Assembly: GCA_033064195.1 (NCBI GenBank)
Contig: JARBJD010000058.1
Location: forward strand, 248,001 to 312,000
DNA length: 64,000 bases
Source of the DNA: Blattamonas nauphoetae
Lineage: Eukaryota; Preaxostyla; Oxymonadida
Reading direction: 5' to 3'
The notes under the pieces were generated by a model. It did not search any database. It had not been told where the DNA came from and was given only the letters and a program-made list of their open reading frames with translations. This document shows positions 33,017 through 45,204 of this stretch, piece by piece (the stretch's first letter is position 1; the number at the start of each line of letters is the position of its first letter). The position numbers were made by a program, and so were the translations under genes.

Positions 33017-33473
33017 ATGGAGTCTCTTCAAAATGATCAGAACCTGGAAATTTTTTTAAAATCAATCCAGAAATCTTCTTCAACTATTCCAAATCAATTA
33101 ATTGACTATTACCTCCAAACCGCTGGTGTTAAATGTACCGACTCACGAATGTCTGTGAAGACATTTTTATTGACTCTGTAATTTACTTGATGCTTTTTAT
33201 TTCCACACAGACACAATATGGTGGCTGTTGCAACGGAAAAATTTCTCTCTGATATCCTTTCTGAAGCGTTCACACATTCTCAAACAAAGCATGGAAAAGA
33301 ACACCCTGAAGTTTGTATATTTTCTTCCTACCACTAACATACTCTTGTAGAAGACAACATTAACTATGGACAGCCTTGAAAGCGCTTTAGACAGTTATGG
33401 AATCGATATTCACACACCGAAGTATTATGCGGATTCACCGATGACAGGAACTTTTAAACAACTTCCCCGTTGA
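33017..33473 (+). CDS. TAF10: TAF10, TFIID/SAGA histone-fold subunit
   Basis: Three exons (33017-33150, 33211-33310, 33351-33473; introns 60 and 40 nt) encode 118 residues. It aligns end to end with TAF10: LEIFLKSIQKSSSTIPNQLIDYYLQTAG (human [26 protein letters not shown]), DSRIHNMVAVATEKFLSDIL after splicing, and KTTLTMDSLESALDSYGIDI (YTLTMEDLTPALSEYGINV), ending HTPKYYAD. The histone fold pairs with TAF3/TAF8 or SPT7. The longer in-frame ATG at 32960 lies inside the inverted-repeat arm, so I chose 33017. Confidence 0.92.
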
Positions 33474-33706
33474 TTTGAAACTATCTTCTCGCTTTATTTT
33501 CTTCATTTTTTGTTTTCTTTTTCTTGCTTTCACAACATTTCATCCAAGAAACATTCCATTCTCTTTTCCAGAATCATGTTGATTCTTTCTTGCGTTTTTC
33601 CCCATTGAATGGATAAGAGGTATGTTCTCATCGAATTATGTGAAGTGTTTATCTGTCTATGAGAACGTCGTCTCGAATGAATGAGCATAAGGATCCCGTT
33701 CAATCT

Positions 33707-36700
33707 TCAATACCCCTTCACAAGCCTGATGATCCTCCCACGAAGAACGGTCACTGGACGCAAGACATCCACACCAGCAAATCCAATGAGTATCACAGAG
33801 ATAAGGGAGCACACAACGATGATAAGTGCAAACCGGGGGAGAGTCTTGAGGAGAGCCTGGAGATCAAAGGATTTGGTAACCCGCTGTTTTTTCTGAATGA
33901 AGTTGATGGCTGATGCTGATTGGACAGAAGATCCCGGCGTGGAAGAGCCTGTGTGGAGAGAGAGAGACGCGGAGATAGAGGCATGTGGGTGGCAGTTCCT
34001 GGTCGACGGCTCGCCTACCACAGACTCCGGTCGGACGCAGATGGTGGCTGTGGAGGAGTGCATCGACAGTCTGCTTGAGGGGTTCGACTTGTCGATCTTC
34101 GCACGGCATTCGTAGTCGCCCTGTCTCATCCCGTCGAGGACGACAGGGACGGTGGTGAGGTCGCTCAGGATGTTGATGGGTCCTCGGCGGATCTCGTCGT
34201 CTGCCATCCGCATTGTTCTCTGCTTGTCCGCATCGTTCGTGTCGACTCGAGGTGTGATGGGACGGAGAGGGGTGCATTCAACAACGAGGGAGGAATCGCG
34301 GAGGCTGTTCAGAAGGGCAATTCGGTTGGACTGGCTGTCAGCATCCTTCGGTGATGTCCCGGGCGCCACCAGATTGACTGAGACTTGAGATGTTGTGGTG
34401 GCTGTGGACGAGTGAAGTGAGAATGCCAAGGGGTGTGCTGCTGACGGAACGAAGTCGCCTGAGTCGGGCATGGTGAAGGTGAGGGATGGGGGAGAGAAGA
34501 GGATGGAAGAAGCGAGGTCGTCGTCCTGTGTGAGCAGCTCCTTCTTCTTGTTCCGGCTGTTATTCTTCTCCTTCAGCTTCTTCTCCGCGTCTGTCAGTGT
34601 GATGTTGGGGATGATGACCGACGGGATGACCGCAAAGCGCGTGTTCTTCCGCAGACCTCGCAGTGCAAACGTGCCGTCCTTCTCAACCTGCGTCTCGAAC
34701 ACAGGAACGACAGACTCGAAAGACTCCAAGTTCGAAGCTGACTGTCCTGCTTCAAGTTGGTACACTTTGATTTGGATCGAGGACAGGTTGTAGTTCGTCG
34801 CGGATTGGAAGAGGGAAGCGTCGGACGACGTTTTGATCGCACCGACAGCGTCGAACAGCACTTTCCTGCATTTCAGAGTGATGCTGGGTGGAGAGGCGTC
34901 GGAGTGGGAGTCTGTGGAGAATGAAAAAGAGGGGGGCAGACGAGTCAGATCAACAAGTTGGGTGGGCGGGGTGCAGTCGAACTCTTTGGAGATGGACTGG
35001 ACATACACACTCTCTGCGGGGAGGCGATTCAGAACAACGCGGCCTCTTGTCGGGCTGGAGCTGTCCTGCTCTGTGCGCTGATTGGCGCGGAAGCCAGACG
35101 ATGATGACGCCGAAATAAGAACGTTGGGGAATGACTTGTCTGGAGAGAGAAAAGAAGATGATGGGTGAAAATAAAACGAGTGATACCTTTGGCAGACTGG
35201 GCGATGTCGTCTCGCTCGGTGATGATGCTCAGAGTGATGAGTCGTCTCGCCTGCGCAGTCACAATCCCGTTCTCCCCACCCTGCTCGAAGTCAGAGCCGA
35301 ATCCGTATCCCTCCTTCTCAAACACGAGAGTGTTCTCCCGATGCGTGGTCAGGTGGAGTTCTTGGTCGTCGTTGGAGAGGAGAGGAGTGTTGCTGTTCTG
35401 GTGCCAGACGGGATAGAAGGCGAACCATCCCTTCTCAGTCGAGGTGAGGCATCCAGCATCCTCGTTCTTCTTCTCCTCCTCCTTCTCTGCCTTCTCTTCG
35501 TCTTCCGTCTGTTGAGCTGTTCGACGACGGAATGAGAAGACGGGTTTTTGGGCTGTTTGGTGTTGCTCGTTCCTCTTCAGACAGACACGCACGCCAGCAA
35601 GGGGGACAAGAGCGTCCGAATCTTCGGAGAGAGAAGGAGTGATGATCCTTCCTGCGACGAGGTCAGCAAGTTCAGCGTGGATGGTCTGTGAGATGGAGAT
35701 TGGACTGGCCAAACGAGAGTGGTGGGTAGCGGACGAGGCGTTCACAGAGAAGGGGGTTGTGCGGAAGACATACAACGGACTTTTTGCGTCGAATCCGAGT
35801 TCTTTGATGAGAGCAGCTGGGTTCGATGGGTCGGTCTTGACAGTTCCGAGTGGCTGCTGTGTGGTGTCTGGGTTGGCATCTTCGAAGTCGAACGAGATGA
35901 CGGAGTTCTGGCGAGCGAGGAAGGAGAACTGATACTTCAGGCTGAGCGTGTTGGGTGTGATCTCTCCGATCGGACGAGCAACAACAATTGTCTGTTCGCC
36001 CTTTGCCTCAGCAGCGTCTGTAGCAAGCCTGGTGGTGAAAGTCAGAGGGATTTGTGTGGGGAATGGGACAGACACAGACGGACGAGCCATGTGGACCTTC
36101 CCTGTCACGTTGTGGAGAGGTGCGGGGATGACCAGAAGCTTCCCAAACGTGAGCTGAGCAGAATCAAGGTCGGTGAAGACGATGGCGTTGTCAAACTGCT
36201 CAGACGGGATGGACACTGAGTATGTCGAGGGAGTGGGCAGGACGACAGAGTGTGGGGCGCAGCACGGAATGTTTTGGACGATGACTGGTTCGGAGGACGA
36301 GCCCTGAGCGGGTCTGATTGTGAGAGTCTTCAGCTCGACTGGCGACTGCAGGGTGAAGATGAACCCAGTCTGCTTGAACGGGGGGATAGACAATGAGGCG
36401 TCTTTGGTGGAGATGCTCGTCATCGAGTCGAGGAGGGCGGGGGTGATGGTGAGTGTCTGTGTCGATTTGTCGAACGAGAGTTGCTGCGACGAGATGGTCA
36501 CATGGACACTTCCGGTTGAGGTGTAAGGGAACGAGAAGGTTCGGTCTGCCTTCAGCTGAGTCCTCTTCAGGATCTTTTGGCTGCGTGCGTCGGTGCCTGT
36601 GGAGAGAGTGACTGTGATGGAGGAGAGGAGAGAATCGTGCTTCTCCGAAGATTTGAGCAGCTTTTCCAGCTCGGAACCAACTTCAAGAGATCCAGCAATG

Positions 36701-38414
36701 GTGAAAGATGCCTCAGAAAAGGTGATCATGTCGTCGCCAAGGCCGATGGGCTTGTTTGTGACTTTCACAATTTGCTCGCTTTGTTCCAAGCGGATTCCCT
36801 TTTCTTTCTCATCTTTGGAGAGAACAACTGTGAACTTGTATTCCCCGGGAGCTAAATAGATTTCAAAAATGCCTGTTTGAGGATCAGTTGTCGTGGTTTC
36901 CTGGAAATTCGGTTCAGTAACGAGAATTTGATGGGCGACTTTAGAATCACTGATTGAGACGCTTCCTCGAACGAGGAGTTTGTTCGGTGTCAGCACCGTT
37001 TTGTCAGAAGATGGGGAGAGGCATGGTTGGACAGTCGAGAACTCATAACCTTGTTTAGAGAGTGAGAAGACTGTGCTCGAGTTTGTTGGACCACAAACGA
37101 CCTCAAACGAACCGCGGGAGTCTGAAACTATCAACTCGTCACTTTGTTGTGATGCTGATTGTGTGGAGCTTGATTGAGAGGATCTTCGGAAGATGGAGAG
37201 GATGGACGACCCTTCTTTGGTTTGCGGAGTGACGGTGACATCTTTAAGGGGCTCCCCGGTGTGTGATTGGGTGTGGAGGATTCTCTTGAATGATGCGACG
37301 GTGAAAGGCTGCGCGATTGTCTGAATGTGAGTACTTGTGTCAATTTCTTGGGAAGTTGGTGAGAACTGTGCAATGACATCTGTGTCCTGTTTATCGTTGC
37401 TTGGAGCAATCAACCATCTTCCAGATGGAACATTTTGGAAGCTGAATTGTCCAGTTGCTGGGACAGTGATTGTCTGGGTCGGTTTCTTTCCAACAATGGA
37501 TGTTTCTGTCAGCTTCTGGTTTTTCTCAAGGGGATAAAGTGAGACTTTGATTGGGACTGACGGAAGAATAGTGTTCGAAACTGATCCAGAGATGTCGTAT
37601 CCGACAACTTTGAAGCATCCGGAAAGGTCGGGAAGTTTTGGCTGGTTCAAGTCGATGCTGACTTGATTTGGTTCAATGAACAACTGTGGAGCCTCAGCAA
37701 CAAGAACATACTTGTTTGGAGGAAGGTTTTGAAAGGTAAAACCCGTTGAATCAGTGACTATCTGAGCGAGAGGAGTTTGTGTGTGTTCCAAATCGCGATA
37801 GAGCTTTATTGTCACGTTTTCTCGGTTGGATACGGTGGTGCCTTCTTGTTCTGTAACAGATCCCGAGAATCCCAGCCCACTTATTGTGAAAATGACATCT
37901 TCATCATTGTTGCACGATGTTGACGAGACTGTTACAGTCTTTGATGCTGGACTGAAGGAAAAACGATTGCTTGTGTCAACAACGGTCAGGGTGAATTGAC
38001 CTGAATAGCTGACGGGGAGGAAGAAATATCCTGAATGGAGAGAACGAGAGATGAATGACGAGATTAAGATCTGTCTCAAGGTGTAATAATAAGGAGATTT
38101 AAACGGAAACATTTTGTCGAGAAAGAGATGAGAAGAAGTATGTGGTCAAATTAGAAGAGTTATGGTGGATGAAACGTCAAGATGAGAGAGAACAGACCTG
38201 TTGGAGCACAAGAGACATCAAACACGTGTACACCCTCTGGTGTTGACATTTTCACCACAATTTGGGTGAAATCGATTGATGACTGAAGTGATTTTCCAAA
38301 GTACGCCGATGGTTTTACGAATCCTCCACAGCCAACGATGCTCTCACCAAAGAGAGTATTGATGTAGGTATAGAGAAGACGAAGGACGAAAGAGAGATGA
38401 AGTACAGTGGGCAT
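33707..38414 (-). CDS. NOMO: NOMO (nodal modulator, BOS complex subunit of the multipass translocon)
   Basis: Three exons (38414-38198, 38030-35187, 35139-33707; introns 167 and 47 nt) encode 1497 residues. A hydrophobic N-terminal signal leads to SIVGCGGFVKPSAYF, the NOMO hallmark VGCGGFVKSD, and CAPTGYFFLPVSYSGQF (human CAPNNGYFMIPLYDKGDF). Repeated Ig-like/carboxypeptidase-regulatory domains follow (VIFTISGLGFSGSV, FTFQNLPPNKYVLVAEAP, FSFQNVPSGRWLIAP, FALRGLRKNTRFAVIP). One membrane span near the C-terminus (FALIIVVCSLISVILIGFAG) leaves a short cytosolic tail. NOMO is a luminal scaffold in the ER, with TMEM147 and nicalin, assisting multipass protein insertion. Human NOMO is about 1220 residues; the extra length is Ser/Thr-rich linkers. 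Confidence 0.88.
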
Positions 38415-38468
38415 GTTCTGGTAGGAGAGAAAGATTTCAGAATGAGAAACAGGAAGTGCATACATGGC

Positions 38469-38681
38469 CTAATAGCAGACTGGGCTTCCAGAGAATGTGG
38501 TTATGGTCTTTGTCATCTCGATCCGATGAAAAATCGTTTTTGATCTGATGTCTGGTCCTCCAATGGGAGTAAGATATTCCAGAAAGACAAATGGTGCACA
38601 ATCTGTTGATTGTAACTTCCAAGTAAAAGTTTGAAACTGTCCTGTTGAAATGATATCTGGATTTAATCTCTTTTTCATCAT
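38469..38681 (-). CDS. Hypothetical small protein of about 70 residues
   Basis: Open frame starting MMKKRLNPDIISTGQFQTF and ending FSGSPVCY, located 55 bp upstream of the NOMO start on the same strand. Amino-acid composition is protein-like (KLQSTDCAPFVFLEYLTPIGG), but no family is recognised and a longer spliced gene cannot be excluded. A second, overlapping frame on the same strand is less protein-like. Confidence 0.3.
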   Translation of the reverse strand: MMKKRLNPDIISTGQFQTFTWKLQSTDCAPFVFLEYLTPIGGPDIRSKTIFHRIEMTKTITTFSGSPVCY

Positions 38682-38699
38682 CAATCCACTTCACCAGTG

Positions 38700-41600
38700 A
38701 AATAATTTTGTCTCATTTGACTATTAACATGAAGTACGGGGTGTCCCAAAAGTAATATCACACAATGGTTTGATTGACGGTTTTTCATCAGGTTCTCGAG
38801 ATAATTGGACTCATTTTGTTTCGAGATCTCTCATTTTTTGGCAAATACGGCAAGATGTTCAATGATACTGTGGTATGGAGATCGAAAGTGAGAGTCTGCA
38901 ACGAATCTCAATCCTAACAATCATTTCACGAGAATGACGATGGTTGTGAGGTTTCAATAGTGAAAAAAAAGTGTGATGAATCATCTCAGATTGACAGTAG
39001 TTCATTAATTATGCACGCTCTTCTCGGTGTGGGACAATAGTGATTGTGCCATCGTCAAGGCGTCGACATTCATTCACCCGCCAGAAATCGAGAGTTCACC
39101 AAATTCGTGCAAAATGTTCGTGTCTCGAAAAAAACCTGAGTATCTAGAAAAATGTCAAAAAAACTCATACTGTCTCGGCATCCCTCTCAGAGGCACATTT
39201 ATGACTTTTTTGACATCAATCTTTCTTCGAGGTCTTTACGAATAAAAATGGATATTATTGGGATCAGAATTCGTGACGTCAAAAAACGTTCGAGGACTCG
39301 AATCGACAAACGAGACTAGTCCCTCGTGCCAGTATCTAGTCTGGTTTCACGACGACGCTGAATGGAATCTACAACGAATCAGTGAGAATGCACAATGCCT
39401 CCCTCTGCTGGGTGATGAGACGAGATTCGAAGAAGGGAATTCAAACTTTTTGATGATCGCAAAAATTCCCACCAAATTGAACCGTTCTCAAAGATTGTGT
39501 TGAACGAGATCGATATGAGACCAAATGTTGAGTGGAATAGTTTGAAATGTTGAAACAAGACCGAATCCGTTATTCCGACAGAGGAGTGAGGTTTGACAGT
39601 CACCTCTGAGAGATTTCAAAAATGATGGGTGTCCAACCCTCTCTAGTCGGTCTTCACCTCATTTACAATCTACAGAAGACTGTTCTCTGTTTCTCTCGTG
39701 TACCGAAGCCAACAGTATATTGTAGGTCACCATTCACTCTCTGTTCTGGTCTCTTGTCACCAAAGTTGAGAACAAGACTGAACAGACACTAAGAAAGTGC
39801 AGATCTGAATTCGATTCATTTAGATGCATGATCAATCCTCACTGTTCAAACATCTTTCATTTCACGAAAGACTGATTGAAACTCCGAATCGGGAGAGTGA
39901 TAACCCTCCGACTTCAAATCCTCTTTTCACACGAACTGGTGCTTTTGCCTGCTTCAAGGCGCTGACAGCTTTCCCGACAATCGGGGTTGGAGTTGGGTTG
40001 GAAAGGGCATAGGAGAATGTTATTTATTTGGAGGATCTCCTTCGCTTTGATTGATGTGTGGTGCAGTTATCCACCCCGAACTCCCATCATTGTCATATCA
40101 ACCGGATTAATTCGTATCCCGGCCACAACGAACGACGAAGCAGATGAGCCATCAATGCATATCAATGGAAAGATTGTGAGAGCTAATCCGCCACGATCGA
40201 CGTGAAGTGTCTTTTTGTCGTTGTCATTCGCGAAAGCAGAAACAAAGATTGGCATAGAAGAAAAACATTAAAAACAAAGATGGGTATTGAAGCAAAACCA
40301 GAATCAAAAATGAGGAGAGAAGGGAACGCAGAATCGAGGAGGAGTGCAAACGCCATCCTCTCAACTCTCTTGCTTCAGTTGTGTCGAAGCTCAGTTGAGA
40401 CAATTTTTTTGGGAATCAGCATCTTATGACGATGAAACGTCGACCATTTTTTCAACATGACTAATTCTACGATTATTCAATCAATTCATAGGAAATATCA
40501 AAATGTATACCTTTTTCCTGAGATTAATTTCTGTGCTCGAGAATTCGACGTGATGACGTGGGTTTGTATTTTTGACATCATGAAAAAGTTCGACACTCAT
40601 AAACCAACAATGAAACAGACTGCACTTGATACAGCCCGATCGTCTATCATAAGAATGTTGTTCAATTGAAGCATCCACCATTCTGAGAGAAAAAATGGAT
40701 TCATTTCTCAACCATGAGAGGAGACTGGTTTTGTTTGTTGGTCTTCGAACTTTTTCACAACAAAATGAATAGAAAAACACGAAAAACGGCGAAATGGAGA
40801 GAGTTCGAGCAAATTCAGCAAACAGTGACAATCGTCCTGATCCACCCACCATTGGACGGCATTGGACGACACTGGACGTTGCGTTCAAACTCTTTTTCTG
40901 AGTTCTCCACAATTAGTTCATCCCAAATTCTGAGGATGGATCCGATTCAGTCTTTGAGAGCAACAAAAACGATGTATTTTGAGTATTTCTTATAGTTGCG
41001 CTGGGTTATCCTTAGATAAATTGGTGTTTTGATTGCTCTCAAAGACTGAATCGGATATCTACTTTTGACTCTCTACACCCGTCTCAGTGCGCAGATTGAA
41101 TGACTTTCCATTTTGATCTCAACCAGCTTTTCCTTTGACGCCATCAAGTACCTCGATAAACCTGACCAGTTCATCACGTTCGAACAATTCTGGACGAAGA
41201 CAGGATCTGTTCAAAAACAAAACCATTTTGTACTGCTCTTGCACTCAGATAATTTTCCATTCTCCATTGAAGAATGAATCATAGAGCAGGACAACCTCAA
41301 CTCATGATGGTACACGGTTCTCACTTCATCCCTGTGATGGAGTTTTCGGACAATTATCAGCCTGTTGTGGAACCTACATTCAGATTGTTCGTTCCTCTTC
41401 ACGACGATGATTTTATCCCAATAACATACTCGCCGGATCCAGTCGAACCGCTCGACAAGGAAATACCAGCAAACCCGCAAGTGATTGGTCAATAAACAAT
41501 TACGGATGAGATGGTTTTGTCTGTTCACTTGGACTCGGACGCTCTTAAGGTCTCCACAAATGTTTATTTCAGTTTTAATTGATTACTGGAGATTGGGATG

Positions 41601-42399
41601 AAACCTAGATTTTTATACCACCTGATCATGAAATCATTGCCGGCTCACTGTCGGTAGCCACACTGACGATTTGGTCCAAGTCGATCCTTCCTTTCTCCAG
41701 GATTGTCCCTAAGGAGTCGTAGAGCTGATGGCCTTTTGTACCATCATTCATTTCCTCAACACCAATATAGAAACTCTTCATTTTGTTCGATTGTGAACTA
41801 TTCAATTTCGATTTATGGAATCGTCAGTAACCCGGTCGGTGTCAGGAACCCGGAACCTGGGGTCAAAACAAACCATTGTGGTCAAACTTAGAAAAAAATG
41901 AAAGTTGAGCATTTCATTCACCAGGGAATCGGAGTAATCCTCAAAATACAGTGTACAGCAGCAATGAACACATTTTTCAAACTTTTTCAGCTCAAATCTC
42001 TAAAACCAGAAATCCGTTTTAAACCAAATAAAACCTATTTTTATCGTGAGAGAGAATCTACGTGAGGTTGCATCCATCCAGAAGAAGGTTTGTGCTTCGG
42101 CCGTAGAAAAAAACGATTGATAGATGTGTCACAAAGCCGATCCATGTCAACAATCCAGAACTTGGTGTCGAAATGAACCATCTTCAGAAAAGAAGTGGAT
42201 TGACGAGAGAGATAGAGATGCGATTAACAAAAATATTGAGAAAAGATTAGGATTAGTCGTTGTGTTGAACTGTCCATAGAAACATGTGAGGGCGTCCTTC
42301 TCGGAGGGAACGATCGATCGTTCGGATTCCATCGGAGATACCTGAACTGCACTCGGATGGTGGTCCAGTTTCAAGACACGCATCAGAAAAAGAATGGTC
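38700..42399. other. Gene-poor, repeat-rich region
   Basis: 3.7 kb with only short open frames and no domain. A GGGGTGTCCCAAAAGT sequence at 38740-38755, preceded by TA, resembles a mariner terminal repeat without a visible partner. A 24-bp perfect inverted repeat lies at 40940/41056. A plus-strand frame at 41277-41495 (starting MNHRAGQPQLMMVHGSHFIP) is weakly protein-like. Around 41870-41970 is one copy of a dispersed repeat also found at 42830-43000, 43230-43400 and 44640-44720. Confidence 0.5.
40940..41056. repeat. 24-bp perfect inverted repeat with 69-bp spacer
   Basis: ATCCGATTCAGTCTTTGAGA.. at 40940-40963 recurs in exact reverse complement at 41033-41056. It could be the ends of a tiny nonautonomous element or a hairpin. 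Confidence 0.75.
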
Positions 42400-42581
42400 T
42401 CGATGTAGAGATCGTTCCATTCGCTTTTTGTTGGTACGTGTAAGTCTGGCTTGGTAAGGAAGAGATGGTTGATTGGTGGTGGAACTCGGTTTCCAGTGGA
42501 GAAGACCATGCCATCTGGTTGAGTGTCCTGAATCCTTTGAGACATGAACGAGTCAAGGTTGATAGAGAGAAACGATTTCAA
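42147..42581 (-). CDS. Unknown open frame of 144 residues, partly inside the 515-bp repeat
   Basis: Starts MKSFLSINLDSFMSQRIQDT and contains VPPPINHLFLTKPDLHVP. The first 60 residues are duplicated exactly in the right arm (44963 onward), where a different 12-residue end is read. No domain recognised; codon use is fairly protein-like. Probably a fragment of a mobile or repeated gene. Confidence 0.3.
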   Translation of the reverse strand: MKSFLSINLDSFMSQRIQDTQPDGMVFSTGNRVPPPINHLFLTKPDLHVPTKSEWNDLYIETILFLMRVLKLDHHPSAVQVSPMESERSIVPSEKDALTCFYGQFNTTTNPNLFSIFLLIASLSLSSIHFFSEDGSFRHQVLDC

Positions 42582-42914
42582 TGCGTCGAAGTATTAATTC
42601 TTTGTTCGACAAACGATTTGGATTAATTTGGGGAGACAGGGATTTCTGAGTTGATGTTGGATGAAAACATAGATTCTGCAATATCTCAACAACCAGAGAA
42701 TCGATTTCGATGAATTTTTTCGAAAACGTTTATAAGATGAAACGAACATTTCGACAAAAAAATGGAGCAAAAGTGCTGGATATTTGGGAAAACGGAAAAA
42801 CCCAAATTTATTGTGGCGTCACCAACTAGTTCCATGTCAACAATTAGTGCTTTTTTCTGGTAAAATCACTTTTGGTCAAACCTAGAAAAAAATCAACTTT
42901 TCTTTTTGTTTGCC
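42400..42914 (+). repeat. Left arm of 515-bp inverted repeat
   Basis: Reverse complement of 44630-45144, equal length, with one or very few mismatches visible. On its minus strand it encodes most of an open frame starting MKSFLSINLDSFMSQRIQ (from about 42581) that here runs on to 42147. Confidence 0.9.
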
Positions 42915-44629
42915 CTCGTGATCCCGAGAAATCCTTAAAATACCTCATTTCAACCGATTTTATCGTGTGTTTTCATCATATCTTCACAACCTGTGAACTG
43001 ATTTTGCTGCAATTTTTTCACAGAAACGTTTGTTTGGAGAAAAGATCATTGTGTAACAATTTTCAAAAAAAAACATGGGTATCTGGGAAGATGTGAAGAA
43101 AGGCTGTTATTCGCTAAGAAAAATTTTATGGGATAAGACATTAATATTTTTGAGTTTCTTTTATCGATATATTTACGAAATAAATATTTTTTCTTCGGTC
43201 TCAAACGAATGTCTGGTTATGGAAAAATGATCGTCGAAAGTGTGGAAAATATGTGGAATTTTTCTGTGTAACGTATTTTGAGGATTTCTCTGGATAGCGT
43301 GGGCAGAACAACTTCGAATAATGTAATTTTTTCATAGTTGAACCAAAAGTGATTCTTCCAGAAAAAAGCCCTAATTGTTGACATGGAACTAATTGGTGAC
43401 ACGAACATTTTGAAATAGAATAGAGAAAAAACAAGTTGGAGATTTGGGAAAAGAGGAAAAAACCAAATTTTTCTTGACAATAACTTCATAGCAATAAAAT
43501 CAGTTCGTTTTTTTGAGCAGTATTTGTCGAGATGTTTCCGATCACAATGCGTTTTATTCTTTTCAATACGGATGGCGGGTTTTGGAGAAATGATCGTCAA
43601 CAATTTGGTAAATGTGTGGAATTGTGCTGTGTAAGGTATTGTGACGTTTGGGTGGATTGATTCGTGATAATATTCACTGATTGGGTTGATTGAATCATGA
43701 CGGTAACTCCGTTGGAGAGTGGGTGATGAAATCGGATTGATATCTTCATATTCCACATATGGGATGTGCCTGTAGCTCACATACAAGTGACCACCACGCA
43801 CCTCAACATCCAGTTCGCTTTCGACAGGCTGTAGAATCTGTCACGATGAGTTAGTTGAAGTTAAATATCAGGATGTCCTTGTTGGAGAATGCCGAGAGAG
43901 ACGACGAAGAACAGGAGAACAAATGAAGAGGAAAGTGTGGAACAGAGCATACTGTTTGGATGTCATTCCTGGTCTTCTAAACTTCTCCAATCCAGTGAGT
44001 ACGATGTGGAATTTGTCCCAACTAAGGGTCTTGATCGACTCCAAAAAATCAATGTCTTCCCTCTGTGAATGACTTGGCAGTTGTTGCCTCGTCAGCTCTC
44101 TATTCATGTCTTTCCCAATCCGAACGTTTCTGGGCAATCATCTGACGATTGCCAAACATGGTCCTCACACTCACCAATCATCCAGTCCCAGCCCGCCAGT
44201 AAAAGGTGTCGAAGCAACAATAATATCTGATCATCCTCACTCTACTTGAACGGAGATCATCCAAAGATATCACAGTGTGTTTTCATGATTTTGTCACTTT
44301 TATCGTTCAGCACGTCAAAAACACAACACAAAAAGTCGGGTGAAGATGATGCCAAGATGGGAAAACAAAAGGCGATATCGCATCAAAAAGTTTGACGGAT
44401 GAGAAACACTTTTAGCAAGCTAGATTAGTGGTGTTTTGACAGTAAATGGTACGCAGCGGACCCATTGGTATGATAAGCTGGGACGCGAGACTGAAGAGTA
44501 TGATCAGCTGGGGAGTGGGACAGAATAGTTCGAGAAGTTGGGGAGTGGGACAGAATAGTTCGAGAAGTTGGGGAGTGGGATGGAATTGTTCGAGAAGTTG
44601 GGGAGTGGGACGGAATGGTGTGAAAGGAT
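42915..44629. other. Spacer between the 515-bp arms
   Basis: 1.7 kb of AT-rich, mostly noncoding sequence. It contains a diverged internal copy of the arm's inner sequence (about 43230-43440) with AATTGTTGACATGGAACTAA, and a 30-bp tandem array at its right end. A minus-strand frame (43801-43217) is open for 194 codons but has no motif. Confidence 0.5.
44478..44620. repeat. Minisatellite, 30-bp unit, about 4 copies
   Basis: The unit GGGGAGTGGGACAGAATAGT plus TCGAGAAGTT repeats with few changes. Because 30 is a multiple of three, the minus strand reads as a decapeptide repeat (PTPQLLELFC). It sits at the inner edge of the right 515-bp arm. Confidence 0.85.
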
Positions 44630-45144
44630 GGCATACAAAAAGAAAAGTTGATTTTTTTCTAGGTTTGACCAAAAGTGATTTTACCAGAAAAAAGCACTAA
44701 TTGTTGACATGGAACTAGTTGGTGACGCCACAATAAATTTGGGTTTTTCCGTTTTCCCAAATATCCAGCACTTTTGCTCCATTTTTTTGTCGAAATGTTC
44801 GTTTCATCTTATAAACGTTTTCGAAAAAATTCATCGAAATCGATTCTCTGGTTGTTGAGATATTGCAGAATCTATGTTTTCATCCAACATCAACTCAGAA
44901 ATCCCTGTCTCCCCAAATTAATCCAAATCGTTTGTCGAACAAAGAATTAATACTTCGACGCATTGAAATCGTTTCTCTCTATCAACCTTGACTCGTTCAT
45001 GTCTCAAAGGATTCAGGACACTCAACCAGATGGCATGGTCTTCTCCACTGGAAACCGAGTTCCACCACCAATCAACCATCTCTTCCTTACCAAGCCAGAC
45101 TTACACGTACCAACAAAAAGCGAATGGAACGATCTCTACATCGA
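44630..45144 (-). repeat. Right arm of 515-bp inverted repeat
   Basis: Pairs with 42400-42914. The outer edges of both arms lie next to ATCGATCGTTCGG-like sequence, which may mark the breakpoint. Confidence 0.9.
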
Positions 45145-45204
45145 TCGTTCGGGTTCCATTGAAAGTTTTGATGAAAGATGAGCATATGATATGAACAAGC
45201 AAGA

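Noticed and set aside
38740-38760. GGGGTGTCCCAAAAGT as a mariner terminus
   Set aside because: No partner repeat or transposase nearby, so kept only as a remark in the region entry.
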